From Gordonia phthalatica (lineage in GTDB: Bacteria; Actinomycetota; Actinomycetes; Mycobacteriales; Mycobacteriaceae): DNA of 64,000 nt. The notes under the pieces were generated by a model, which was given only the letters and a program-made list of their open reading frames with translations, was not told the DNA's origin and searched no databases. Shown here one piece after another: positions 19,020-26,734 of the stretch. The position numbers were made by a program, and so were the translations under genes. Position 1 is the first letter of the stretch; every line of letters begins with the position of its first letter. The stretch covers positions 3,906,001-3,970,000 of the forward strand of contig NZ_CP011853.1 in NCBI RefSeq assembly GCF_001305675.1, given 5' to 3'.

Positions 19020-19165
19020 TCGTCGCGCACGGCGAGCTCGCCGGACACCAGATCCAGCGGATCCTCGATGGCGACGCCGCCACCGTTGGTGAGCCAGAGG
19101 TTCAGCGAGTAGCCGGGCTGCACCCCCACCACCGTCGCGCCGACGATCGGGATGTCACCGGTCAC
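18986..19165 (-). CDS. Small hypothetical protein (59 aa)
   Basis: A GTG-started frame with GAGGAG just upstream encodes 59 aa (begins TGDIPIVGATVVGVQPG, ends DYILVGAAHFC). It starts inside the last codons of the 81-aa membrane protein gene (11-bp overlap), which suggests translational coupling. Its 3' end overlaps the end of mbtA in the opposite direction by 34 bp. The composition is protein-like, with alternating hydrophobic residues as in a small beta-rich fold. I do not recognise a family. Confidence 0.55.
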   Translation of the reverse strand: MTGDIPIVGATVVGVQPGYSLNLWLTNGGGVAIEDPLDLVSGELAVRDDYILVGAAHFC

Positions 19166-19400
19166 GGTCGCTCCTCGCCGCGGCCTCGCGCCGCCGTTGC
19201 GACCAGCGCGACACCACCGTTGTGAGCACGACGAACGGCACCATCAGCGCCAGGGCGTGCCACAGCGTGCCGTACAGGACCTCGCAGAGAGCACCGATCG
19301 TCGTGACCGCGGTCACGACGACCAGCGCGATGATCATCGCCGTCCAGATCCATGGTGCCGACTCGGACCAGCAGCGTCGTACTTCATTCTTCACGGTCAT
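19155..19400 (-). CDS. Small membrane protein (81 aa)
   Basis: Protein of 81 aa with two predicted membrane segments (about residues 14-38 and 46-64) and a basic C-terminal tail (SQRRREAAARSDRDR). No catalytic motif is visible and the family is unknown. The 59-aa gene follows it with overlap. Confidence 0.55.
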   Translation of the reverse strand: MTVKNEVRRCWSESAPWIWTAMIIALVVVTAVTTIGALCEVLYGTLWHALALMVPFVVLTTVVSRWSQRRREAAARSDRDR

Positions 19401-19609
19401 CGATCAACGCCTTCCCCCGAAGCGCATCCTCGCATGGGTGCGCTATCCCCCTGCGGGAGTTTCGGATTCGACGAAACACTGCACGTGTCGAATCGTCATC
19501 CCGACAGAGAACGTTACACGCGCGAGTGACACATCGACGAGTGGTGTCGCACCGTCCGCCGCGTGTGATCGCTCACGCGCGAGCCCCCGGCGCTCGCCCG
19601 GAGTGGCGA

Positions 19610-20455
19610 TCAGCCGACCTCCACCGCGCGCGAGTCGTCCGCAGACCACTGCGAGTACGAGCCGGGGAACAGGGTCGCGTCGATGCCGATGCTGGCGAGG
19701 GCTGCGATCTCGTGCGCGGCGGTGACACCGGAGCCGCAGTAGACGACGACGTCACGCCGATCGGCGCCCAGCTGCTCGAACCGGGCACGGAGCTCGTCGG
19801 CGGACTTGAACGTCCCGTCGGCGGTCACGTTGGCACCGGTCGGCGCGTTGACGGCGCCGGGGATGTGACCGGGGCGCGGGTCGACGGGCTCGCTCTCGCC
19901 GCGGTAACGCTCGGGACCGCGGGCGTCGAGCAGCAGCGTGCTGTCGGTGTCGAGCGCGGCCACCTCGTCGATCGTCACGGTCGGCAGATGCCCCTCCGAC
20001 AGCACCACCGTCCCGACGCGCGGCGTGGCGTTTCCGCTGGAGATCCGCATGCCCGCGGCCTTCCACGCGCCGAGACCGCCGTCGAGGATCAGCACCTCGG
20101 CGACGCCGGCCCAACGCAGCAGCCACCACGCGCGCGCCGCAGCCTTGCCCTCCCAGTCGTCGTAGACCACGACGGGTGATTCGAAGCCGACGCCCCAGCG
20201 ACGTGCGGCCGTCTGGAGGTCGTCGATGCTCGGCAACGGATGCCGACCGGCCTCGGGCGTGGCGGGGGCGGCGAGCTCGGTGTCGAGGTCGACGTAGACG
20301 GAACCGGGCAGGTGTCCCTCCTTGTAGTGTTCGAGGCCGTTGGGGTCGCCGAGTTGCCAGCGCACATCGAGCACCACCGGCGGCCGCGACGACAGCATCG
20401 CCTCCACCAGATCCTCGACCGTGATGAACACCTGTCCGCTGCGCTCTGCGCCCAT
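19610..20455 (-). CDS. sseA: 3-mercaptopyruvate/thiosulfate sulfurtransferase (SseA-like)
   Basis: Two-domain rhodanese of 281 aa that transfers sulfur from mercaptopyruvate or thiosulfate to an acceptor. The N-terminal domain (VLDVRWQLGDPNG, EGHLPGSVYVDLD) is the structural, cysteine-free type. The C-terminal domain carries the catalytic loop CGSGVTA after VVVYC, closer to mercaptopyruvate sulfurtransferases than to the charged loop of thiosulfate enzymes. It is divergent from the TetR gene. The 209 bp between this gene and the 81-aa membrane gene hold no supported feature. Confidence 0.85.
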   Translation of the reverse strand: MGAERSGQVFITVEDLVEAMLSSRPPVVLDVRWQLGDPNGLEHYKEGHLPGSVYVDLDTELAAPATPEAGRHPLPSIDDLQTAARRWGVGFESPVVVYDDWEGKAAARAWWLLRWAGVAEVLILDGGLGAWKAAGMRISSGNATPRVGTVVLSEGHLPTVTIDEVAALDTDSTLLLDARGPERYRGESEPVDPRPGHIPGAVNAPTGANVTADGTFKSADELRARFEQLGADRRDVVVYCGSGVTAAHEIAALASIGIDATLFPGSYSQWSADDSRAVEVG

Positions 20456-20572
20456 GTCTCGCCGATCCCTTCGATTGGGTTCCGTGCCGGGCTCGGTCCG
20501 GCTCCTTCATTCGAGGGTAGGACCGATGGCCGGGCTGCCGCGCACGTAGTGCCTTCGTGCGACAATCGGGGC

Positions 20573-21157
20573 ATGTCCGAGCCTTCCGAAGCAGTCGCGG
20601 CAGCAGCCTTGCTGCGCGGTCGTTTCCTCGATGCCGGCATGCGTGTGCTGGCCCGTGACGGGTACGGCAGTTTCAAACAGTCGACGGTGTGCGCGGAGAC
20701 CGGCCTGACGACCGGCGGCTTCTACCATTCCTTTCCCAGTTGGAAAGACTTCGAGATCGCACTGATCGAGCACTGGAAGTCCGATGCGACCGCGAAACTG
20801 GTGACCACCCTGCGCACCATCGGCAGCCCGGAGGAACGCGTCACCGCCGTGACCGCGGTCGCTAAGCTCCTGCCGCACCGCACCGAACGGGCGCTGCGCG
20901 TCTGGGCCGCCAAGGACCCCGACGTGGCCGCCGCGGTGTCCGATGTGGATCAGACCCGCTTCGACGCGATCGCCGAGTTCGTGGGCGCCCTCGTCGCCGA
21001 TCCGGACGAGCCGACACGGATCGCCGCGCACTCGATGATGGTGCTCATCGGCTATCAGTGTTCGAACATCGACGCCGCCGACTTCGAGCAGACGCTGGGA
21101 CGCATCCGCGACGACGCGCTCGCCCTGCCGCGCAGATCCGATCAGACGTCCGAGTAG
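20573..21157 (+). CDS. TetR/AcrR family transcriptional regulator
   Basis: Regulator of 194 aa. An N-terminal helix-turn-helix covers about residues 12-58 (DAGMRVLARDGYGSFKQSTV, then TGGFYHSFPSWKDFE), followed by a variable ligand domain. I took the ATG at 20573, which gives MSEPSEAVAAAALL directly before the domain. The 3' end overlaps the convergent SDR gene by 16 bp. It may control the SDR/amidohydrolase genes; the ligand is unknown. Confidence 0.85.
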   Translation: MSEPSEAVAAAALLRGRFLDAGMRVLARDGYGSFKQSTVCAETGLTTGGFYHSFPSWKDFEIALIEHWKSDATAKLVTTLRTIGSPEERVTAVTAVAKLLPHRTERALRVWAAKDPDVAAAVSDVDQTRFDAIAEFVGALVADPDEPTRIAAHSMMVLIGYQCSNIDAADFEQTLGRIRDDALALPRRSDQTSE

Positions 21158-22011
21158 TCGGCCACCTGCCCGGTCTTCGGCGCGTTCCGCAGCGCCATCA
21201 GCATTCGCGGCACCCGGCGCAGCGGGAGCGGTGCCGGCCAGTCCGTGGGCCGCAGCAGCGCTTCGGTGCCGCCGTCGACGGTGATCACCGACCCGGCCAT
21301 GAAATCCGCGGCGGGCGAGAGCATGGTCATCACCCATTCCGCGAGCTGCTCGGGTGTGCCGTACTCGCGGACGGGCACCGGGTACGAGCGGACCTGCTTT
21401 CCCGACGCGCTCGCGAGCTGGTCGCGCAGGAGCTGCGTCAGGACGGGTCCGGGCGCGATCAGGTTGACGCGGATGCCGGACCCGGCCCACTGGCTGGTCA
21501 CCGCACGTTCCCGCACCCATCGGCTCACTGCGATCTTCGACGCGGCGTACGCGGCCGGTGCCGACAGCGCGCCGCGGCGCTGCACGATCTTGGTGGCGCC
21601 CGCGGTATCGCCGTCGACCAGTCTGCGGATGGCGGCACGCGGGACGAACGGGGTCGACGTCGTCGAATTGGACCCGAACACCACCACCTTCGCGTTGCCC
21701 GCAGCAGCGAGCTCGGGCTGCAGGGCCAGCATCAGCTCGGTGACACCCAGGACGTTCACTTCGACGGTCAGCCGCTCCTTGCCGCGGTGTGCGCCGACCC
21801 CCGCGGCAAACACGGCGCCGTCGAGCCGTCCGTCTGAGACCGAGAGGATCTCGCGGACCGCCGTCGACCGTCCGACACGGGTCGAGAGGTCGGTCACCAC
21901 GTCGGCGTCGCGTTGATCCACGCCGATCACCGTGTGGCCGTCGCCCCGAAGTCGTTCCGCCACGGCGTGCCCCATGCCCGAGGCCGAACCGGTCACCACA
22001 TACTTGCCCAT
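21142..22011 (-). CDS. SDR oxidoreductase, 3-alpha-hydroxysteroid dehydrogenase-like
   Basis: Short-chain dehydrogenase of 289 aa. The cofactor motif is VTGSASGMG at the N-terminus and the catalytic pair is YAASK. The opening stretch (GHTVIGVDQRDADVVTDLST), the reduced NAG region and the ending (ITVDGGTEALLRPTDW) resemble bacterial 3-alpha-hydroxysteroid dehydrogenase/carbonyl reductase. A perfect KstR-type operator lies 37 bp upstream, which fits a role in steroid metabolism. The exact substrate is inference. Confidence 0.75.
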   Translation of the reverse strand: MGKYVVTGSASGMGHAVAERLRGDGHTVIGVDQRDADVVTDLSTRVGRSTAVREILSVSDGRLDGAVFAAGVGAHRGKERLTVEVNVLGVTELMLALQPELAAAGNAKVVVFGSNSTTSTPFVPRAAIRRLVDGDTAGATKIVQRRGALSAPAAYAASKIAVSRWVRERAVTSQWAGSGIRVNLIAPGPVLTQLLRDQLASASGKQVRSYPVPVREYGTPEQLAEWVMTMLSPAADFMAGSVITVDGGTEALLRPTDWPAPLPLRRVPRMLMALRNAPKTGQVADYSDV

Positions 22012-22047
22012 GTCTTCTCCCTGAGTAGCCCGAGTCGCCTCCGACTG

Positions 22048-22061
22048 TAGAACACGTTCTA
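22048..22061. promoter_or_regulatory. KstR-type operator upstream of the SDR gene
   Basis: TAGAACACGTTCTA is a perfect 14-bp palindrome and fits the KstR motif TnnAACnnGTTnnA at every fixed position. KstR is the TetR repressor of cholesterol/steroid catabolism in mycobacteria and rhodococci. The site overlaps the stop codon of the upstream amidohydrolase gene. Another TetR protein, such as that at 20573, could bind instead. Confidence 0.75.
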
Positions 22062-23198
22062 TTTCAGAGCGGTGTCGTCCATCCGGTAGATCCGCTGGGC
22101 ATTCTTCGCGAACAGCTGCTGGAGCAGGTGGGGGCCGCGTTCGCCGAGGACGTCGAGCAGGGCGCCCACGGTCATGTCGATGGTGGAATTCGGGCGGTCG
22201 ATCGGCGAATCCGACCCGAATACGACGCGATCGGGCCCGAACCGGTCCACCGCGTGCAGGACCAGTGGGCCGATCATGTCGGCCAGGACCTCGCGGGTAC
22301 CGATGTTCCCGGAGGTCTCGCGACCGTAGCCGAGATTCGACAGTCCGAGGCCCGAGATCTTGAGGACGACGTTCGGGCGCTGCGCGATCATCGCGATCCG
22401 CTCGCGCCACAGACCGAGGATCTCCGCGCGCGCCGCCGCCGTCGTCCCGGTCCGCGCCCCGGTGGGTCCGAACGCACCCGCGGGCATGCCGAGGTGCTCG
22501 ACGACGATGGTCGTCTCCGGGAATCGGCGCGCGAGCATGTCGAGCTGACCCAACTGGTGCGAGTACGCGAAGGAGACGAAGACCAGGTCGCGCTCGGCGA
22601 TGGCTTCGAAGCCCTTCAGGAAACCGGTCGACGCCACCGCATCGGGTTCGTCGCACCAATCCGGGATCTCCGGGTCGGGGTGCTGCGCCCACTTGAAGCG
22701 GACACCGCGAACCCTGTCCGACAGCTCCAGCTGGCGATCCAGTTGCGCAGCGAACTCCTTGTGCCGCGGGTCCACCACGCTGATCGCTGCGCCGAGGTCG
22801 GGCCCGGCCTTTCCGTGCGGCAACCCGAGCACGTATTTCAGTTCGTCGTACGACGAGTCCATCAGGGCTTCAGGCGATTTCAGCGCTCGCCAGTGCGCTT
22901 CGATGGCTACGACGCTGCTGACGCCGACACCGGCGACCCGGTACAGCGCGTCGGTGTCGCGCGCATAGGCGGCCGGCTCGTACGCCGAGCGCAGCAGACT
23001 GGGATCCAAGCCGAGGCGACCGTCGTCGCCGCTGCCGAACTTCGACGCGACCCACAGGACCGGGGAGGGCACGAAACGCTTCATCGGCAGGTGCGACAAC
23101 CGTTCGAACCGCGCTAGCGCCCACGACGACCGCGCGGGGTTGAAGTAGTGAACGTGCGCGTCGACGATTCCGGGGAGCAGGCCTTCGAGCGTCGTCAC
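22059..23198 (-). CDS. Amidohydrolase family 2 (TIM-barrel) protein
   Basis: Metal-dependent hydrolase of about 379 aa of the amidohydrolase_2 group, which includes decarboxylases (ACMSD-type) and lactonases. Near the N-terminus IVDAHVHYFNP supplies the first two metal histidines. VVEHLGMPAG and FGSDSPIDRPN supply later ligands, the Asp near the C-terminus being typical. I favour the GTG at 23198 (MTTLEGLLPGIVDAHVH), with CTGGGA just upstream; a GTG at 23216 would add six residues. Substrate unknown. It is followed on the same strand by the SDR, so they may act together. Confidence 0.75.
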   Translation of the reverse strand: MTTLEGLLPGIVDAHVHYFNPARSSWALARFERLSHLPMKRFVPSPVLWVASKFGSGDDGRLGLDPSLLRSAYEPAAYARDTDALYRVAGVGVSSVVAIEAHWRALKSPEALMDSSYDELKYVLGLPHGKAGPDLGAAISVVDPRHKEFAAQLDRQLELSDRVRGVRFKWAQHPDPEIPDWCDEPDAVASTGFLKGFEAIAERDLVFVSFAYSHQLGQLDMLARRFPETTIVVEHLGMPAGAFGPTGARTGTTAAARAEILGLWRERIAMIAQRPNVVLKISGLGLSNLGYGRETSGNIGTREVLADMIGPLVLHAVDRFGPDRVVFGSDSPIDRPNSTIDMTVGALLDVLGERGPHLLQQLFAKNAQRIYRMDDTALK

Positions 23199-23310
23199 GG
23201 TCCCAGCGTGCCACACCCCACAGGCAGCACGGCGCGCAATATCCCAGGCGGTCGGTGTGCGCGACTACAGTGGACCTCGCTCCACCCTTCGACCAGCGCA
23301 GACGCGGAAA

Positions 23311-24477
23311 GTGAGCAGCAGCGTGACTTCGCCCGAGCAGCCGGCACTCACCCGAGCACGAGCCCTGATGGGAGCCGATCCCGACCGTTTCGCGGCCAAT
23401 GTGTTCGCGCGGATGTTCGCGATGAAGCCGACGCTGCGCGAGTTGTTCCCCGCCGAGCTCAGCGGTCTGCGGCGGTCGTTCGTCGACGTCGTCGACCACG
23501 TGCTGACATCGATCGCCGCCCCCGACGGCCACAGTGAACTCATCGAGTTCCTGGCTCAGTTGGGTCGCGACCACCGCAAGTACGGTGTCGTCAGCGAGCA
23601 CTACTGGCTCATGTACGACGCGCTGATGTCCGAGTTCCAGCAGGCGTTCGGCAGCGGATGGACGGACGACGTCGAGGAGACCGTCGGGCAGGCCATGCTT
23701 CTCACGACCGGCGTGATGCGCGGTGCCGCGGAGAGCGCCGCCGAGCCCGCACACTGGGAGGCCCGGGTGGTGCAGAAGTTCTCGATCACCCGCGACCGCG
23801 CCGTCATCCGGCTGATCGCCACCGGGCCGACCCCCGTCTACGCGGCCGGACAGTACCTGGAGACGCAGATCCCGCAGTGGCCGCGGACCTGGCGCAATCT
23901 GTCGCCCGCGATCCCCTCGAACGAGAACGGCGAGCTGGAGTTCCATGTCCGCGCGATCCCCGGCGGACGGGTCAGTCGGACCATTGTCAGCGACACGCAG
24001 GTCGGCGACGTCTGGACCTTCGCGCAACGGCACGGCACCATGCACCTGGATCCCGCGAAGCCGGCGCTGCTGATCGCCGGCGGCACCGGCCTCGCGCCGT
24101 TGCGGTCGTTGCTCATCGACTTCGCGCAGTACGCACAGCCCGCCCCCGTCCACCTGTTCTACGGGGCGCAGTACCCGGGTGAGCTGTACGAACTCGGCGT
24201 GCTGTCGCAGTTGGCGAGAACCAATCCGTGGTTGACGGTCACCGCCGTCACCGAGCACCCCGACGATCCGTGGTGGCTCCCCGACGCGACCGATCCCCGC
24301 CAGTGGGGACTCGAGATGAAGTACGGCAGGGTCGGCGAGGTCGCCGTCGCTTACGGCGATTGGAGCGACCGTCAGGTCCTGATCGCCGGCCCGGCCCCGA
24401 TGATCTTCCACACCGCCCTGCACCTGCGGGCTGCGGGCGTGGATCCCGAAGCGATTCAGCACGATCCGCTGAATTGA
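23311..24477 (+). CDS. Flavohemoprotein, type II-like (globin + FAD/NAD reductase)
   Basis: Protein of 388 aa with an N-terminal globin domain (about residues 12-140) and a C-terminal ferredoxin-reductase-like domain (about 150-388, NAD motif AGGTGLAPL). The proximal haem His is His88 (GRDHRKYG) and the CD1 Phe is Phe46. The B10 position that is Tyr in NO-dioxygenase flavohemoglobins appears to be Phe32, and the FAD motif RxYS is RNLS (195-198). These changes match divergent mycobacterial 'type II' flavohemoproteins rather than Hmp, so NO detoxification should not be assumed. The start is the GTG at 23311; an in-frame GTG at 23323 is possible. Confidence 0.8.
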   Translation: MSSSVTSPEQPALTRARALMGADPDRFAANVFARMFAMKPTLRELFPAELSGLRRSFVDVVDHVLTSIAAPDGHSELIEFLAQLGRDHRKYGVVSEHYWLMYDALMSEFQQAFGSGWTDDVEETVGQAMLLTTGVMRGAAESAAEPAHWEARVVQKFSITRDRAVIRLIATGPTPVYAAGQYLETQIPQWPRTWRNLSPAIPSNENGELEFHVRAIPGGRVSRTIVSDTQVGDVWTFAQRHGTMHLDPAKPALLIAGGTGLAPLRSLLIDFAQYAQPAPVHLFYGAQYPGELYELGVLSQLARTNPWLTVTAVTEHPDDPWWLPDATDPRQWGLEMKYGRVGEVAVAYGDWSDRQVLIAGPAPMIFHTALHLRAAGVDPEAIQHDPLN

Positions 24478-24501
24478 CGGCCGGAGCGATAAGGTCACGT
24501 C

Positions 24502-25275
24502 ATGTCCGATTCCGCTGATGTCGTCACCTCACTGGCTCGTGGCATCGCGGTCCTGCGTTCACTGAGCGTGACCGACGGCCCCCTCACCCTGGCGGAGGTC
24601 GCCACTCGGTGCAACACCACTCGTGCCACGGCGCGCCGACTCCTGCTGACTCTCGAGCACCTCGGTTACGTCGCCAGCGACGGCCCGACGTTCTGGCTTC
24701 GACCGCGCGTCATGGAATTGGGCGACGCTTACCTGGCAGGCCTCGGCCTGCCCGACCTGGCACATGCGCATCTGGAGCGACTCGCGGACCGCGTCCACGA
24801 CACGACGTCGTTGACCGTGCTGGACGACGACGACATCGTCTACGTGGACCGCGTGAAGGCCAGCCGCGTGATGACCGTCAACATCACCGTCGGCACACGT
24901 TTTCCGGCGTACATCATGTCGAGCGGGCGAGTCCTCCTCGCCGACCTGCCGGTCCCGGAGCTGTCCCGCCGTGTGGACGCATTCCCCGACGAGGACCTGC
25001 GTGAGCATCACAGCACACGTGCCGAGATCCAGTCCGCGATCGATCACGCACGCACCGACGGTTTTGCGATCACCGACAAGGAACTCGATCCGGCGCTGCG
25101 GTCCATCGCGGCACCGGTCCGAGACTCCAGCGGCCGGGCCGTCGCGGCGGTCAACGTCGCAACGTCGGCGACGCGGACCAGCGTCGACCAGCTCCGCATG
25201 GAGATCCTTCCAGAACTGCTCACGACCACCGCCGCGATCAGCGCCGCCCTGGCAGGGACCGCCACACCGGCCTAG
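24502..25275 (+). CDS. IclR family transcriptional regulator
   Basis: Regulator of 257 aa of the PcaR/PobR branch of IclR proteins. A winged helix-turn-helix occupies about residues 8-70 (SLARGIAVLRSL, TRATARRLLLTLEHLGYV) and an effector domain follows (ITVGTRFPAYIMSSGRVLLA, DPALRSIAAPVRD). It converges with the last gene of the catabolic operon, overlapping it by 4 bp. It probably responds to an aromatic acid. Confidence 0.85.
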   Translation: MSDSADVVTSLARGIAVLRSLSVTDGPLTLAEVATRCNTTRATARRLLLTLEHLGYVASDGPTFWLRPRVMELGDAYLAGLGLPDLAHAHLERLADRVHDTTSLTVLDDDDIVYVDRVKASRVMTVNITVGTRFPAYIMSSGRVLLADLPVPELSRRVDAFPDEDLREHHSTRAEIQSAIDHARTDGFAITDKELDPALRSIAAPVRDSSGRAVAAVNVATSATRTSVDQLRMEILPELLTTTAAISAALAGTATPA

Positions 25276-26228
25276 AGATCGAGGACCAGTCGTGAGCTCT
25301 GGCACCTGCCGACGCACACCATCATGGTCTTCCCGGCCTCGCGTTCCTTCTCACTGAGAATCGTGTCATGGTGCTCCGGAACTCCGGCGAGCACCTGGGT
25401 CTCACACGTGCCGCAGAAACCGTCCTCGCACGAAGTCATGATGTCGCAGTGCGGCTCGATGACCTCGAGAAGTCCCTGGTCCTCCGCGACGGTGAGCACG
25501 ACTCCCGACTTCGCAAGCTCCACCTCGAACGACGCGCCGCTCGCGGCCTCCGCCGCCGCCTCCCCGTCGGACTCGAACTTCTCCAGCCGGAGTCGGTCGG
25601 ACTTCCCAGCCTCCGAACACGCCTTCTCCAACGCGGCCAGCATCTCCGCCGGTCCGCACGCGTAGATCAGCGTGTCGTCACCGGCGTCGGCGACCAGCGC
25701 AGCCAGGTCGGGCCGACCGGTCTCGGAAGTCACTGCCACCCTGACGTGCGGACCCGTAGCGAGCCGGTCACGGAACGCCATCGCGTCGAGGGTGCGGCCC
25801 ACGTAGACGAGTTCGTAGGGCGACTTCTCGCGTTCGGCGCGGATCACCATGGCCAGCATCGGCGTGATCCCGATACCTCCCGCGATGAACAGGTAACGCG
25901 GGGACGGGTCGAGTGCGAAGTGGTTACGCGGACCGCGGATCTGAACCCGTTTCCCGACGAGCGCGGTCTCGTGGATCTCCTCGGAACCGCCTCGTCCGTT
26001 CGGCTCGCGGAGGACCGCGATCCGGTAGAAACTCCGATCGCCGGGCGGACTGCACAGGCTGTACTGGCGGATCAGACCCGACGGCAGCATCAGGTCCAGA
26101 TGCGCACCGGGTTCATACGCCGGCAGGAGTCCTCGATCGGGCACCACCTCGATGGAGACGACGTTGTCGGCCTCCAGCTTCACTTGACGGACCGTGACCT
26201 CGAAGAAGTCCTGCTGCTCACCGGTCAT
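25272..26228 (-). CDS. Phthalate dioxygenase reductase-type flavoprotein
   Basis: Reductase of 318 aa that would pass electrons from NAD(P)H through FMN and a [2Fe-2S] centre to the Rieske oxygenase at 30683. The flavin motif is RQYSLCSPP, the NAD motif GGIGITPML, and the C-terminal plant-type ferredoxin has Cys267, Cys272, Cys275 and Cys305 (CEDGFCGTC). This order (flavin-NAD-ferredoxin) is that of phthalate dioxygenase reductase and VanB. It overlaps the FtsZ-like gene by 4 bp and ends the operon. No separate ferredoxin is needed, so the pair forms a two-component class IA system. Confidence 0.88.
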   Translation of the reverse strand: MTGEQQDFFEVTVRQVKLEADNVVSIEVVPDRGLLPAYEPGAHLDLMLPSGLIRQYSLCSPPGDRSFYRIAVLREPNGRGGSEEIHETALVGKRVQIRGPRNHFALDPSPRYLFIAGGIGITPMLAMVIRAEREKSPYELVYVGRTLDAMAFRDRLATGPHVRVAVTSETGRPDLAALVADAGDDTLIYACGPAEMLAALEKACSEAGKSDRLRLEKFESDGEAAAEAASGASFEVELAKSGVVLTVAEDQGLLEVIEPHCDIMTSCEDGFCGTCETQVLAGVPEHHDTILSEKEREAGKTMMVCVGRCQSSRLVLDL

Positions 26229-26734
26229 CGGACCGCCTCCGATCGGGGCTGCACGTCCTCCGTGCGGGCGCCGCCGCGGAGCACGTCCACCAGCGCCGCG
26301 AGAAGGCCGGGACCGCGGACCTCCACCAGCATGTCGGCGTCACTGCGCAACCGCCGCATCGCGGACGCCCCCTCCGGCGTCTCCCACTTGCTGGACGCCA
26401 CGAGCACCGCGGTGATCATCGCTCCGTTGCCCTCGGCCGCAGCGGCGACGTCGCCGATCAACCGCTCGTCGATCTCGGACAGATCCGATCCGACGAGGAC
26501 CACCATGTCGGCGGCCTGGACCACGTTCACCACCGACGCGCTCTCGGCCGCTTCCCAGGCATGCGGGCCGACCGGAACGGTCAGGGTCTCCGAGTCCGTT
26601 CGTCGGAGAATGCGGATGCCGTCGATCCCCATCGCGATGATGTCGTCGGTCATCTGTCCACCGGTCGTCCCCAACGGCACCACGAGGACGCGAGCCTCGT
26701 ACGAGCGCCGGAGCGGATTCAGTTGCTGTGTCAT
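26225..26734 (-). CDS. Small FtsZ/tubulin-like protein of unknown function
   Basis: Protein of 169 aa with no recognised enzyme motif. Its N-terminal part (ARVLVVPLGTTGGQMTDD, then IIAMGIDGIRILRRTDSETL) aligns by eye with the first Rossmann units of FtsZ (…VGVGGGGxNAV…, …GVEFIAINTDAQAL). The stretch ADMVVLVGSDLSEIDERLIGDVAAAAEG followed by AMITAVLV parallels the FtsZ region around the GTP-binding loop, but the GGGTGTG glycines are absent. It is short of the GTPase C-terminal domain. It lies inside the operon with ATGA overlaps on both sides, so it is co-produced with the dehydrogenase and reductase. GTP binding is unlikely; the function is unknown. Confidence 0.6.
   Translation of the reverse strand: MTQQLNPLRRSYEARVLVVPLGTTGGQMTDDIIAMGIDGIRILRRTDSETLTVPVGPHAWEAAESASVVNVVQAADMVVLVGSDLSEIDERLIGDVAAAAEGNGAMITAVLVASSKWETPEGASAMRRLRSDADMLVEVRGPGLLAALVDVLRGGARTEDVQPRSEAVR

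Noticed and set aside
19443..19649. A 68-codon open frame on the minus strand after sseA
   Set aside because: Overlaps the sseA 3' end in another frame and has no convincing ribosome site or family.
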